6,700 bases of DNA, from the NCBI GenBank assembly GCA_947371645.1, contig CANBQJ010000206.1, positions 1 through 6,700 on the forward strand, given 5' to 3'. The notes beneath the pieces are model-generated. The model was not told the origin of the DNA. It saw only the letters and a list, made by a program, of their open reading frames with translations, and searched no databases. This DNA comes from Burkholderiales bacterium. GTDB taxonomy: Bacteria; Pseudomonadota; Gammaproteobacteria; Burkholderiales; Burkholderiaceae. Positions 1 to 6,584 of this stretch are shown piece by piece; position 1 is the first letter of the stretch; the number at the start of each line of letters is the position of its first letter. A program made the translations under genes and the position numbers.

Positions 1-405
1 GCTCAAGCTGTGCACGCCGCCTGCCCTGGCAAGCTGCTGTCGTACAACTGCTCGCCTTCGTTCAACTGGAAGAAGAACCTCAACGACTCGCAGATCGCTT
101 CCTTCCAGGAAGACCTGTCGGCGCTGGGCTACAAGTACCAGTTCATCACCCTGGCTGGTATCCACATCAACTGGTACAACACGTTCCAGTTCGCTCACGC
201 TTACGCCAACGGCGAAGGCATGAAGCACTACACGAACATGGTTCAAGAGCCTGAGTTCGCAGCCCGCGACAAGGGTTACACCTTCGTGTCGCACCAACAG
301 GAAGTCGGCGCGGGTTACTTCGACGACGTGACCACCGTGATCCAGGGTGGTTCGTCTTCCGTGAAGGCCCTGACCGGTTCGACCGAAGAAGAACAGTTCC
401 ACTGA
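1..405 (+). CDS. aceA: Isocitrate lyase, C-terminal part (5' end outside window)
   Basis: This is the last 134 codons of isocitrate lyase, the glyoxylate-shunt enzyme that splits isocitrate into succinate and glyoxylate in the cytoplasm. Frame 1 is open from the first base and ends at TGA 403-405. The visible motif YNCSPSFNW (residues 15-23 of the visible part) contains the Asn and two Ser that bind the succinate carboxylates in the family (N313, S315 and S317 in the M. tuberculosis enzyme). The Thr of ITLAG lies 34 residues after that Asn, the same spacing as N313 to T347. The catalytic KKCGH loop would lie upstream of the window. The C-terminus, GSTEEEQFH, looks intact. Codon choice is strongly biased to C- and G-ending optimal codons, as expected of a highly expressed gene. 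An intrinsic terminator follows about 57 bases after the stop. Identification is firm; whether the 5' part is intact cannot be seen. Confidence 0.95.
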   Translation, partial: AQAVHAACPGKLLSYNCSPSFNWKKNLNDSQIASFQEDLSALGYKYQFITLAGIHINWYNTFQFAHAYANGEGMKHYTNMVQEPEFAARDKGYTFVSHQQEVGAGYFDDVTTVIQGGSSSVKALTGSTEEEQFH

Positions 406-461
406 TCTGTCCAATCTGGTGTGTGGGCCGCAAGGTCTGCGCACCGATTCGACCGCAGCGC

Positions 462-493
462 AAAGCGGCACCTTCGGGTGCCGCTTTTGTTTT
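462..493 (+). terminator. Intrinsic terminator of aceA, possibly bidirectional
   Basis: A perfect 11-bp stem pairs AAAGCGGCACC (462-472) with GGTGCCGCTTT (477-487). The loop is the stable tetraloop TTCG, and the T-rich tail TTTTGTTTT runs over 485-493. It sits 57 bases after the aceA stop and ends on the last base of the convergent deaminase gene. On the minus strand the same hairpin starts a few bases after the deaminase stop, but the T run there is only three bases. Termination of that gene at this hairpin is therefore possible but weaker. Confidence 0.92.
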
Positions 494-975
494 CAGCGTT
501 GCCAGAAGTCCTGGTGGAGGCGCGCAATCTCTGGCTCCAGCGCGGGCACGGGGCCGATCACTTCAATGGCCTTCTGGCCTCGCGCAAACACATCGCGGCA
601 GGGCAGGTCCATGGTCGGGTTCTCTGCGGCGTTGCCGGTGAGGCTGAGCAGGCGCGCCTCGGTCATGCCGTAAACCACCCGTCCGATGTTCGCCCAGTAG
701 ACGGTGCCGGCGCACATGGCGCAGGGCTCAACCGTCGTCACCAGGGTGCATTGCCACAGCAGCTCGGGGCTGAACTGGCTGGCGGCCTGGCGCGCCAGCA
801 CCGATTCCGCGTGGTTGACCGTGTCCACATTGCCCTGCTGGCCCAGCACCAGACCGTCCGGCCCGATGAGCACGGCTCCGAAGGGGTGGTGGCCGTCGCT
901 CAAGGCCTGGCGGGCCACCTGGTTGGCCAGTTGCAGCCAGGCATGGATCTGGGTGAGGGGCAGGGCAGTGGTCAT
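493..975 (-). CDS. Nucleoside/guanine deaminase, cytidine deaminase-like fold
   Basis: This encodes a 160-residue zinc hydrolase of the cytidine/deoxycytidylate deaminase superfamily. Such enzymes remove an amino group from a purine or pyrimidine base, nucleoside or tRNA adenosine in the cytoplasm. Numbered from the ATG, the signature is complete: HAE at 55-57 (zinc ligand His55, proton shuttle Glu57) and PCAMC at 84-88 (zinc ligands Cys85 and Cys88), with HPFGAV near residues 30-35. The length and the C-terminal acidic and aromatic tail resemble the stand-alone nucleoside or guanine deaminase group (GuaD-like) more than TadA, but the substrate cannot be settled from sequence, so no symbol is given. 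I chose ATG 973-975. A TTG two codons upstream (979-981) has better spacing (7 nt against 13 nt) to an AAGG (complement of 989-992), so translation may begin there. The gene is convergent with aceA and divergent from the thrS leader. No clear promoter was found. Confidence 0.88.
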   Translation of the reverse strand: MTTALPLTQIHAWLQLANQVARQALSDGHHPFGAVLIGPDGLVLGQQGNVDTVNHAESVLARQAASQFSPELLWQCTLVTTVEPCAMCAGTVYWANIGRVVYGMTEARLLSLTGNAAENPTMDLPCRDVFARGQKAIEVIGPVPALEPEIARLHQDFWQR

Positions 976-1002
976 GGGCAAAACGAGGCCTTGGCTGGTT
1001 TG

Positions 1003-1031
1003 CAGACAGTGTCATGGCTGTCCACTACAAT
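1003..1031 (+). promoter_or_regulatory. Predicted sigma70 promoter of thrS leader
   Basis: A -35-like CAGACA (1003-1008, 4 of 6 matches to TTGACA) is followed after 17 bases by TACAAT (1026-1031, 5 of 6 matches to TATAAT). Transcription would start near 1038, giving a thrS leader of about 300 nt. The 365 bases between the deaminase ATG and the thrS ATG hold this promoter, about 100 nt of unexplained leader, a short Thr-rich ORF and an attenuator-like terminator. A weak hairpin (CCCTG 1055-1059 with CAGGG 1064-1068) lies in the unexplained part. A start nearer the leader ORF cannot be excluded, because 100 nt ahead of a leader peptide is long. Confidence 0.5.
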
Positions 1032-1140
1032 CAGCAAACTGCATGCCGATATGCCCCTGAAGCCAGGGCGCCCATCGCGCTGTGCATCGCCACACCGGGA
1101 TCCATCCACCTGTAAGAACCGTAGAAAGGCAGATCAGGTT

Positions 1141-1188
1141 ATGACACCGCGAACTTCGACCACCCCCTTCACCTCGACCGAGGTCTAG
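1141..1188 (+). CDS. Threonine-rich leader peptide of thrS attenuator
   Basis: A 15-codon ORF, ATG to TAG, encodes MTPRTSTTPFTSTEV. Six of its 15 residues are Thr (codons ACA, ACT and four ACC), clustered at positions 2, 5, 7, 8, 11 and 13. A possible Shine-Dalgarno, AAAGG (1125-1129), lies 11 nt before the ATG; an AGG at 1136-1138 is too close to be ideal. The ORF stands 152 nt upstream of thrS, and its stop is 8 to 9 nt before the antiterminator arm. A Thr-enriched mini-ORF just ahead of an intrinsic terminator and a threonyl-tRNA synthetase gene is the expected arrangement for ribosome-mediated attenuation, as in the thr operon leader of enterobacteria. The same frame is open far upstream over the antisense of the deaminase; that longer reading is a shadow. 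Function is inferred from layout; there is no direct proof of translation. Confidence 0.75.
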   Translation: MTPRTSTTPFTSTEV

Positions 1189-1195
1189 CCGGCTG

Positions 1196-1251
1196 GCCGC
1201 TGCTTTCGCATCCCTGCATCAGGGTCTTCACCTGACTCCAGAAAGCGCGGC
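1196..1251 (+). promoter_or_regulatory. Antiterminator hairpin of thrS leader
   Basis: The left arm GCCGCTGCTTTC (1196-1207) can pair with GAAAGCGCGGC (1241-1251), giving 11 base pairs with only T1201 bulged. The right arm is nearly the whole 5' arm of the terminator (1242-1250), so the two structures exclude each other. The 33-nt loop contains a further small hairpin (CCCTG 1212-1216 with CAGGG 1220-1224). A ribosome finishing the leader peptide at 1186-1188 would cover the left arm and allow termination. One stalled at the Thr codons (1144-1179) would leave it free. An additional pairing, GAAAG-G-CAG (1124-1132) with CTGCTTTC (1200-1207), would join the leader ORF's Shine-Dalgarno to the same arm and could act as the opposing structure. 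That last part is tentative. Confidence 0.7.
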
Positions 1252-1271
1252 GACCACCGCGCTTTTTTGTT
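1242..1271 (+). terminator. Attenuator terminator upstream of thrS
   Basis: A perfect 9-bp stem pairs AAAGCGCGG (1242-1250) with CCGCGCTTT (1257-1265). The loop is CGACCA and the tail TTTTTTGTT covers 1263-1271. It points toward thrS and ends 69 nt before the thrS ATG, with no complete long gene ending ahead of it on the + strand. It is therefore best read as a regulated terminator within the thrS leader rather than the end of an upstream operon. Confidence 0.9.
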
Positions 1272-1340
1272 GCCCCTGCTTGCGCAAGCCTCGGGCAGCC
1301 TCCCCAACGGACATTGCAACGAACACACGCTGAGCACACC

Positions 1341-3260
1341 ATGATCGCCATCCAATTGCCTGACGGCTCCCAACGTGAATTCCCAGGCCCCGTGACCGTG
1401 TTCGAGGTGGCCGCCTCCATCGGTGCGGGCCTGGCCAAGGCTGCGCTGGCCGGCCGCGTGGGCCGGGGCGCCGACGCCCGACTGGTCGACACCTCATTTC
1501 TCATCGAGGCCGACACCGCCCTGGCCATCGTCACCGACAAGGACGCCGACGGTCTGGACGTCATCCGCCACTCCACCGCCCACTTGCTGGCCTATGCCGT
1601 CAAGGAGCTGTTCCCCGAGGCGCAGGTCACCATCGGCCCGACCATCGAAGACGGCTTCTATTACGACTTCGCCTACAAGCGCCCCTTCACGCCTGAAGAC
1701 CTGATCGCCATCGAAAAGAAGATGAGCGAGCTGGCCAAGAAGGACGAGCGCGTCACCCGCAAGGTGCTGCCTCGCGACGAGGCCGTGAGCTACTTCAAGG
1801 GCCTGGGCGAGCACTACAAGGCCGAGATCATCGAAAGCATCCCGGCCGATCAGGACGTGTCGCTCTACAGCGAAGGCGCCTTCACCGATTTGTGCCGTGG
1901 CCCCCACGTGCCCAGCACGGGCAAGCTCAAGCACTTCAAGCTGATGAAGGTGGCCGGCGCCTACTGGCGCGGTGACCACCGCAACGAGCAGCTGCAGCGC
2001 ATCTACGGCACCGCCTGGACCACCAAGGACGACCTGGCCGCCTACCTGACCCGCCTGGAAGAAGCCGAGAAGCGCGACCACCGCAAGCTGGGCCGCGAGC
2101 TCGATCTGTTCCACATCGACGAGCACGCCCCCGGCGTGGTGTTCTGGCACCCCAAGGGCTGGACGGTGTGGCAGGTGGTCGAGCAGTACATGCGCCAGGT
2201 CTACCGCGACAACGGCTACCAGGAGGTCAAGGGCCCGCAGATCATCGACAAGACCTTGTGGGAGAAGACCGGCCACTGGGACAAGTACCGCGAGAACATG
2301 TTCACCACCGAATCGGAAAAGCGCGACTACGCGCTCAAGCCGATGAACTGCCCCGGTCACATCCTGATCTTCAACCACGGCCTGAAGAGCTACCGCGACC
2401 TGCCGCTGCGCTTCGGTGAGTTCGGCCAGTGCCACCGCAACGAGCCCACCGGCGGCCTGCACGGCATCATGCGCGTGCGTGGCTTCACGCAGGACGACGG
2501 CCACATCTTCTGCACCGAAGACCAGATCCAGGCTGAGGTGACGGCCTTCACCACCTTGCTGCAGAAGGTCTACAAGGACTTCGGCTTCAACGACATCATC
2601 TACAAGTTGTCGACCCGGCCCGAGAAACGCATCGGCTCAGAAGAGGGCTGGGACCGCGCCGAGGCTGCGCTGGCCAATGGCCTCAAGGCCTCGGGCTGCG
2701 AGTTCGAATACCTGCCGGGTGAGGGTGCCTTCTATGGCCCCAAGATTGAGTACACGCTGAAGGACGCGCTGGGTCGCCCCTGGCAATGTGGCACCATCCA
2801 GGTGGACCCCAACATGCCCGAGCGCCTGGGCGCCGAGTACGTCACCGAGACCAGCGAGCGCAAGCACCCGGTGATGTTGCACCGGGCCATCCTGGGCTCA
2901 CTTGAGCGCTTCATCGGCATCCTGATCGAGCAGCACGCCGGCGCCTTGCCCCTGTGGCTGGCACCCGAGCAGGTGGTGGTGCTCAACATCACCGATGCCC
3001 AGGCCGACTACGCCCGCGAGGTGACGGCAGCGCTGCAAAAGGCGGGTTTCCGCACCAAGCTCGACCTGCGCAACGAAAAAATCACCTACAAGATCCGCGA
3101 GCACGCCTTGCAGAAGGTGCCTTACTTCGTGGTGCTGGGCGACAAGGAAAAGGACAGCGCCCAGGTGGCCGTGCGCGCCCGTGGCAACCAGGACCTGGGC
3201 GTGATGAGCCTCGATGCCCTGGTGGCCCACCTCAACGAGGCCGTCGCCGACAAGCGTTGA
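1341..3260 (+). CDS. thrS: Threonine--tRNA ligase (threonyl-tRNA synthetase)
   Basis: This is a complete 639-residue class II aminoacyl-tRNA synthetase that charges tRNA-Thr in the cytoplasm; the length is close to the E. coli enzyme (642). Domains in order are an N-terminal TGS domain (about 1-62), the editing domain that hydrolyses Ser-tRNA-Thr (about 63-225), the catalytic core (about 240-535) and the anticodon-binding domain (about 540-639). Editing-site residues are present: HSTAH (His77, His81) and Cys185/His189 in DLCRGPH. The catalytic zinc ligands that select threonine are Cys337 (MNCPGH), His388 (DDGHIF) and His514 (MLHRAILGS). Motif 2 carries Arg366 in CHRNEPTGG, and motif 3 is [13 protein letters not shown] chose ATG 1341, where the family's usual N-terminus begins; a TTG nine codons upstream (1314) is unlikely. 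The Shine-Dalgarno is weak (GAG 1332-1334). Expression is probably set by the leader attenuator. The gene ends one base from the convergent kinase gene, with no room for its own terminator. Confidence 0.98.
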   Translation: MIAIQLPDGSQREFPGPVTVFEVAASIGAGLAKAALAGRVGRGADARLVDTSFLIEADTALAIVTDKDADGLDVIRHSTAHLLAYAVKELFPEAQVTIGPTIEDGFYYDFAYKRPFTPEDLIAIEKKMSELAKKDERVTRKVLPRDEAVSYFKGLGEHYKAEIIESIPADQDVSLYSEGAFTDLCRGPHVPSTGKLKHFKLMKVAGAYWRGDHRNEQLQRIYGTAWTTKDDLAAYLTRLEEAEKRDHRKLGRELDLFHIDEHAPGVVFWHPKGWTVWQVVEQYMRQVYRDNGYQEVKGPQIIDKTLWEKTGHWDKYRENMFTTESEKRDYALKPMNCPGHILIFNHGLKSYRDLPLRFGEFGQCHRNEPTGGLHGIMRVRGFTQDDGHIFCTEDQIQAEVTAFTTLLQKVYKDFGFNDIIYKLSTRPEKRIGSEEGWDRAEAALANGLKASGCEFEYLPGEGAFYGPKIEYTLKDALGRPWQCGTIQVDPNMPERLGAEYVTETSERKHPVMLHRAILGSLERFIGILIEQHAGALPLWLAPEQVVVLNITDAQADYAREVTAALQKAGFRTKLDLRNEKITYKIREHALQKVPYFVVLGDKEKDSAQVAVRARGNQDLGVMSLDALVAHLNEAVADKR

Positions 3261-3261
3261 T

Positions 3262-6216
3262 TCAATGCGGGGCGGGCTCGGTGTGGGCCACGCTGGCTTC
3301 ACGCTGCGGCGCCCACCGCTGCAGCGTGCGGATCAGGTCCGACACGTCGAAGGGCTTGGCGATGTGGTCGTTCATGCCCGCGGCCAGGCAGCGGTCTCGG
3401 TCCCCCGACATCGCGTTGGCCGTCATGGCCAGGATGGGCAGCGTCGCCAGGCCGGGCATGCCACGGATGATGCGCGTGGCGGTGAGCCCGTCCATGCGGG
3501 GCATCTGCATGTCCATCAGGACCATGTCGGGGTGTCCGGACTGGACCTGCGCGATGGCGGCTTCACCATCGCCCGCCACGTCCACCTGCATGCCCAGCTG
3601 GCGCAGGATCTCGCTTGCCAGTTCCTGATTCAACTCGTTGTCTTCAACCAGCAAGACCTTGACGCCTTTCAGACTGACTTCATCGGGCTGCCCCGATGGT
3701 GCGGTGGCTTCCTGTGGTGCCACCGTGCTGGCCAAGGGCACGGTGAACCAGAAAACAGAGCCGTGGCCGGGTTCGCTGTGCACGCCCATGTCCCCGCCCA
3801 TCAGCACGACCAGTCGCCGTGCGATGGCCAGGCCCAGACCGCTGCCACCAAAGCGCCGGGTGATGGTGTTGTCGGCCTGCTGGAAGCTCTGAAACAACAA
3901 GGGCAAGGCCTCCGGGGCGATGCCGATGCCACTGTCTTCGACCTCCACCCGCAACATGTCAGGCGCCTGCATGAGGGCAGACGACACCATGCTGGCGCGG
4001 ATGGCAATGTGGCCGCGTGCCGTGAACTTGACCGCGTTGCTGCCCAGGTTGAGCAGCACCTGCCCCAGCCGAAGTTCGTCTGCCATGGCCCAGGTGGGGA
4101 TGTCATCCTGGACCGTGACCGACAGGTGAAGTCCCTTGGAGACCGCTGTGGGCTTGAGTTGATCCGCCATCCCGTCGATCAGCTTGCGAACCTCCAGCGG
4201 CTGCATGCACAGGTCCAGCTTGCCTGCTTCGATCTTGGAGAAATCCAGGATGTCATTGATGGTCCCCAGCAGCAACTTGCTGGCTTGCTGCACCTTCTCC
4301 AGGTAGCCCGCCTGGTGGGGTGAGAGGGGGCTGCGCAGGGCCAACGCGGTCATGCCGGTGATGGCATTGAGCGGCGTTCGGATCTCGTGGCTCATCATCG
4401 CCAGGAAGTTGCTCTTGGACGCATTGGCGGCTTCGGCCAGCTCTTTGGCTTGCTTCAGCGGCGTCACATCGGACAAGGTCACCACCATGCCGTCACCCAC
4501 CATCTGGCCGCCCAGTTGCACGTCCAGCCAGCGGCCGTCACGCGTGTTCAGGTGGTAGCCGTGGGCGGGCATGTGTCCGCCAGCGGCCATGGCCTGCTGC
4601 ATGGCGACCTGCCAGTGCTGTTGCGCGGCCTGGCGCGCCTCGGGTGCCGGGTACACCCTGGCCCACCAGGCGTCCAGGTCGGGCAGCTCCTCGGCGCTGA
4701 AGCCAAACAGGTCGAGCAGCTTGCGGTTGACCAGTTCGATGCGCCGATTGCGCAGGTAGAACATGGCCACGGGGGCCACGTCGAACAGCTGCTTGAAGAG
4801 GCGGTCACGCTCGCTGGCGGCGGCTGCCTCCCGGCTGCGCAGCACCTCGGCTTCGGCCTGTTTGCGTTGGGTGATGTCACGCGAGAGCATCAGCACCCGC
4901 GCGTCCGGCTGGCCTTCGCTGACCTTGCGCGCGGCCGACAGCTCAAACCAATGGAGTTGGTCGGCAATGCGCAGCTTGATGCTGTGGCCGTCGTCGCGGC
5001 CCTGACGCAGGGTGCGGTGGATGACGTCGAGCACCGTTTGCGCCGCCTCGCTGGGCAGCACTTCTCGCACGTGGCGCCCGATCAGCCGGCCGCGCTCGTC
5101 GAGCAAGAGCGTGTTGGAGGCGCCGGCGTGCACGTCCATGTAGCGTCCGTCCTCGTCAAACTCGAACAGCAGGTCGGGGATCGCCGAGATCGTGGCCGCC
5201 AGGTTGGCGCGGGCCTGGTCTGTGGCCTGGTGCGCGAGCCGCAAGGCGTCCAGCGTTTCTCTCAGGGCAGCTGTCCTGGCGTTCACACGCATCCTCAGTT
5301 GCACGTTCCACAGCAGCAGCAGCGCACCCAGGCCCATCGCCACGAGCAGGGTCCACCACACCTGCTGGGGGATGCGCACCGTGCCCACCGGCGTGCCCAG
5401 CCACTTCTTGCGCAAGGCCGCGTCTTCGTCCGGGCTGATGGCCTGCATGCCCCTTTCGACCAGGGCCAGTGTGGCGAGGTGCCCCTTGGGCACGGCCCGG
5501 TGAAACTGGCCCACATACAACTCGAAGGCCTTGTTGAAGGACTGGAAGGCACCCAGCTTGTAGAGGTAGAACTCTGCAGGGGCTTCATCCAGGCAGAACA
5601 CCTTGACCTCCGAGCGCAGCGCCGCCTTGATCAGCGCTTCGTAGTTGGGGAAGGTCACCAGCGTGTCGATGCCCTGGCCTCTGAGCATGTCGATGCACGC
5701 ATCGCCAGCCTGCACGCCGATCTGGAAGCCCTTGAGCGTGGCGGGGCCGGAGATGCCGTTGATGCCTTTGTGGGTGAAGATGTCCACCGGCAGGTCGGCA
5801 TACGGCGTGGAAAAGTCGTACAGCGGCTCCCGTGGAGGCGTGCGGTAGATCATGTCGATCACGTCCGCGCGGCCATCCAGCACCGCACGCTGCGCATCTG
5901 ACCACGCTTGAGCCTCGAGCTGGACGGGCACGCCGGTTTTGCTGGACCACAGTTTCCAGTAGTCGACCAGGTAGCCTTCAACGCCGCCATCGGCGTTGCG
6001 AAACAGGTAGGGAGGATAGTTGTTGTCGCTGACCACCTTCAGCGTGCGCGGCTCGCTGGCCCTTGAGTGACCCTCATTGGCCGCGCTCGTGTGGGGCTGC
6101 AGCAGCCCCATCAGCACGAGTGCCATCCAGAGCCAGCGTGCCACATCGACGCAGGCTTGGCCCAAGGTCCTCGGCGGAGACTGCGGTGGTGGCGCCACCG
6201 TGGTCGTCAGGGTCAT
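3262..6216 (-). CDS. Hybrid sensor histidine kinase: SBP_bac_3-like sensor, two PAS, HisKA-HATPase, receiver
   Basis: This encodes a 984-residue inner-membrane sensor kinase of BvgS/EvgS type. Residues 24-46 form a signal or membrane segment ([12 protein letters not shown], then HTSAA). Residues 58-275 are a periplasmic family 3 solute-binding domain. A transmembrane helix spans about 287-304, followed by PAS domains at about 335-450 and 470-590. The kinase core has H-box SHEIRTP with phospho-acceptor His610, N-box Asn727, G1 box DSGIGI (761-766), F-box around FQSF (775-778) and G2 box GGSGLGL (790-796). The receiver spans 852-968 with Glu858/Asp859, phospho-acceptor Asp902, Thr932 and Lys954. 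In the sensor domain Arg129 (TPPR before YDFSTPY) and Asp210 (LDEAPAEF) fall where amino-acid-binding proteins hold the ligand's carboxylate and amino groups, so an amino acid or similar ligand is possible. Unlike BvgS and EvgS there is no C-terminal HPt domain, and no response regulator is in the window. The start is ATG 6214-6216; no clear Shine-Dalgarno precedes it, so the start is less certain. Confidence 0.95.
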   Translation of the reverse strand: MTLTTTVAPPPQSPPRTLGQACVDVARWLWMALVLMGLLQPHTSAANEGHSRASEPRTLKVVSDNNYPPYLFRNADGGVEGYLVDYWKLWSSKTGVPVQLEAQAWSDAQRAVLDGRADVIDMIYRTPPREPLYDFSTPYADLPVDIFTHKGINGISGPATLKGFQIGVQAGDACIDMLRGQGIDTLVTFPNYEALIKAALRSEVKVFCLDEAPAEFYLYKLGAFQSFNKAFELYVGQFHRAVPKGHLATLALVERGMQAISPDEDAALRKKWLGTPVGTVRIPQQVWWTLLVAMGLGALLLLWNVQLRMRVNARTAALRETLDALRLAHQATDQARANLAATISAIPDLLFEFDEDGRYMDVHAGASNTLLLDERGRLIGRHVREVLPSEAAQTVLDVIHRTLRQGRDDGHSIKLRIADQLHWFELSAARKVSEGQPDARVLMLSRDITQRKQAEAEVLRSREAAAASERDRLFKQLFDVAPVAMFYLRNRRIELVNRKLLDLFGFSAEELPDLDAWWARVYPAPEARQAAQQHWQVAMQQAMAAGGHMPAHGYHLNTRDGRWLDVQLGGQMVGDGMVVTLSDVTPLKQAKELAEAANASKSNFLAMMSHEIRTPLNAITGMTALALRSPLSPHQAGYLEKVQQASKLLLGTINDILDFSKIEAGKLDLCMQPLEVRKLIDGMADQLKPTAVSKGLHLSVTVQDDIPTWAMADELRLGQVLLNLGSNAVKFTARGHIAIRASMVSSALMQAPDMLRVEVEDSGIGIAPEALPLLFQSFQQADNTITRRFGGSGLGLAIARRLVVLMGGDMGVHSEPGHGSVFWFTVPLASTVAPQEATAPSGQPDEVSLKGVKVLLVEDNELNQELASEILRQLGMQVDVAGDGEAAIAQVQSGHPDMVLMDMQMPRMDGLTATRIIRGMPGLATLPILAMTANAMSGDRDRCLAAGMNDHIAKPFDVSDLIRTLQRWAPQREASVAHTEPAPH

Positions 6217-6309
6217 GATGTGTGTCGGCCGGTGTGTACGCCGAGGCTGCGCAGCAAGCAGTGTGCCATCGGACGCTCACGCAGGCGTCACCAATGTTTT
6301 GCGCCAAAG

Positions 6310-6338
6310 CTGCCCAGGGTGCGAATACGGTGTAAAAT
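6310..6338 (+). promoter_or_regulatory. Possible infC promoter
   Basis: TAAAAT (6333-6338, 5 of 6 matches to TATAAT) is preceded at 17 bases by CTGCCC (6310-6315), which matches the -35 consensus at only 3 of 6 positions. A promoter somewhere in 6217-6581 is required because the kinase gene upstream runs the other way. It would give an infC leader of roughly 235 nt. Positions 6217-6330 must also contain the kinase promoter on the minus strand; only a lone TTTACA (complement of 6331-6336) resembles a -35 there, without a convincing -10. Confidence 0.35.
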
Positions 6339-6426
6339 CTCGGAGCTTCCATCCGTGGGTGGAGGTTCGGTCGGGTGAGCCAAGCGCTCAATCGGCCAAC
6401 ATGGTGCCGCCGCGCGGGCCCCGGTG

Positions 6427-6446
6427 CCGTCCCTGTCCAGGGGCGG
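6427..6446 (+). other. Stable hairpin in infC leader
   Basis: CCGTCCCT (6427-6434) pairs with AGGGGCGG (6439-6446) around the loop GTCC, giving 8 bp with one G-T wobble. No T run follows, so it is not an intrinsic terminator. The right arm GGCGG (6442-6446) could instead pair with CCGCC (6462-6466). The rest of the 365-base region 6217-6581 shows no gene I can support. Whether the hairpin has a role in infC control is unknown; in a GC-rich leader it may be incidental. Confidence 0.35.
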
Positions 6447-6569
6447 TTGCTTCCAGGGAGGCCGCCAAAGCCCGTCGGATCGGCCCGTTTCCTGTCTTGC
6501 TTGGCAGCGAAGCGGGTGAGGGCGCTTTCATTGGATTGCTGGCAAATGGCCCGGAGTGCCTGCTGCCTG

Positions 6570-6584
6570 AAGGAACTCGACATC
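6570..6584 (+). promoter_or_regulatory. Shine-Dalgarno and ATC start of infC
   Basis: AAGGA (6570-6574) lies 7 nt before ATC (6582-6584), the ideal spacing. No ATG, GTG or TTG occurs at a suitable distance in this frame. The nearest in-frame ATG (6546-6548) has no Shine-Dalgarno and would add 12 residues (MARSACCLKELD) that do not look like the IF-3 N-terminus. Non-canonical AUU/AUC-type starts are a known feature of infC, where they let IF-3 repress its own translation. Confidence 0.75.

Noticed and set aside
421..1188. 255-codon open frame on the + strand ending with the Thr-rich leader peptide
   Set aside because: Nearly all of it is the antisense of the well-supported deaminase gene and its translation has no recognisable domain. 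Only its last 15 codons, starting at ATG 1141, are kept as the leader peptide.
1314..1340. TTG 1314 as the thrS start
   Set aside because: It would add nine residues before the typical ThrRS start ([10 protein letters not shown]) and has no ribosome site.
1494..2504. 336-codon open frame antisense to thrS
   Set aside because: Composition is a Val/Ala/Leu-rich mirror of GC-rich codons, with no domain. thrS on the other strand carries every family motif.
3214..4323. 369-codon + strand open frame over the kinase gene
   Set aside because: It is a His/Gln-rich shadow of the kinase's receiver and ATPase domains. It overlaps the end of thrS and has no recognisable domain.
4387..5901. 504-codon + strand open frame over the kinase gene
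   Set aside because: It is long only because GC-rich codons leave few stops on the complement. Its translation is low-complexity, whereas the minus-strand reading shows full PAS, membrane and binding-protein domains.
6546..6581. ATG 6546 as the infC start
   Set aside because: It lacks a Shine-Dalgarno and adds 12 residues unlike the IF-3 N-terminus. ATC 6582 has ideal spacing and matches where the family begins.
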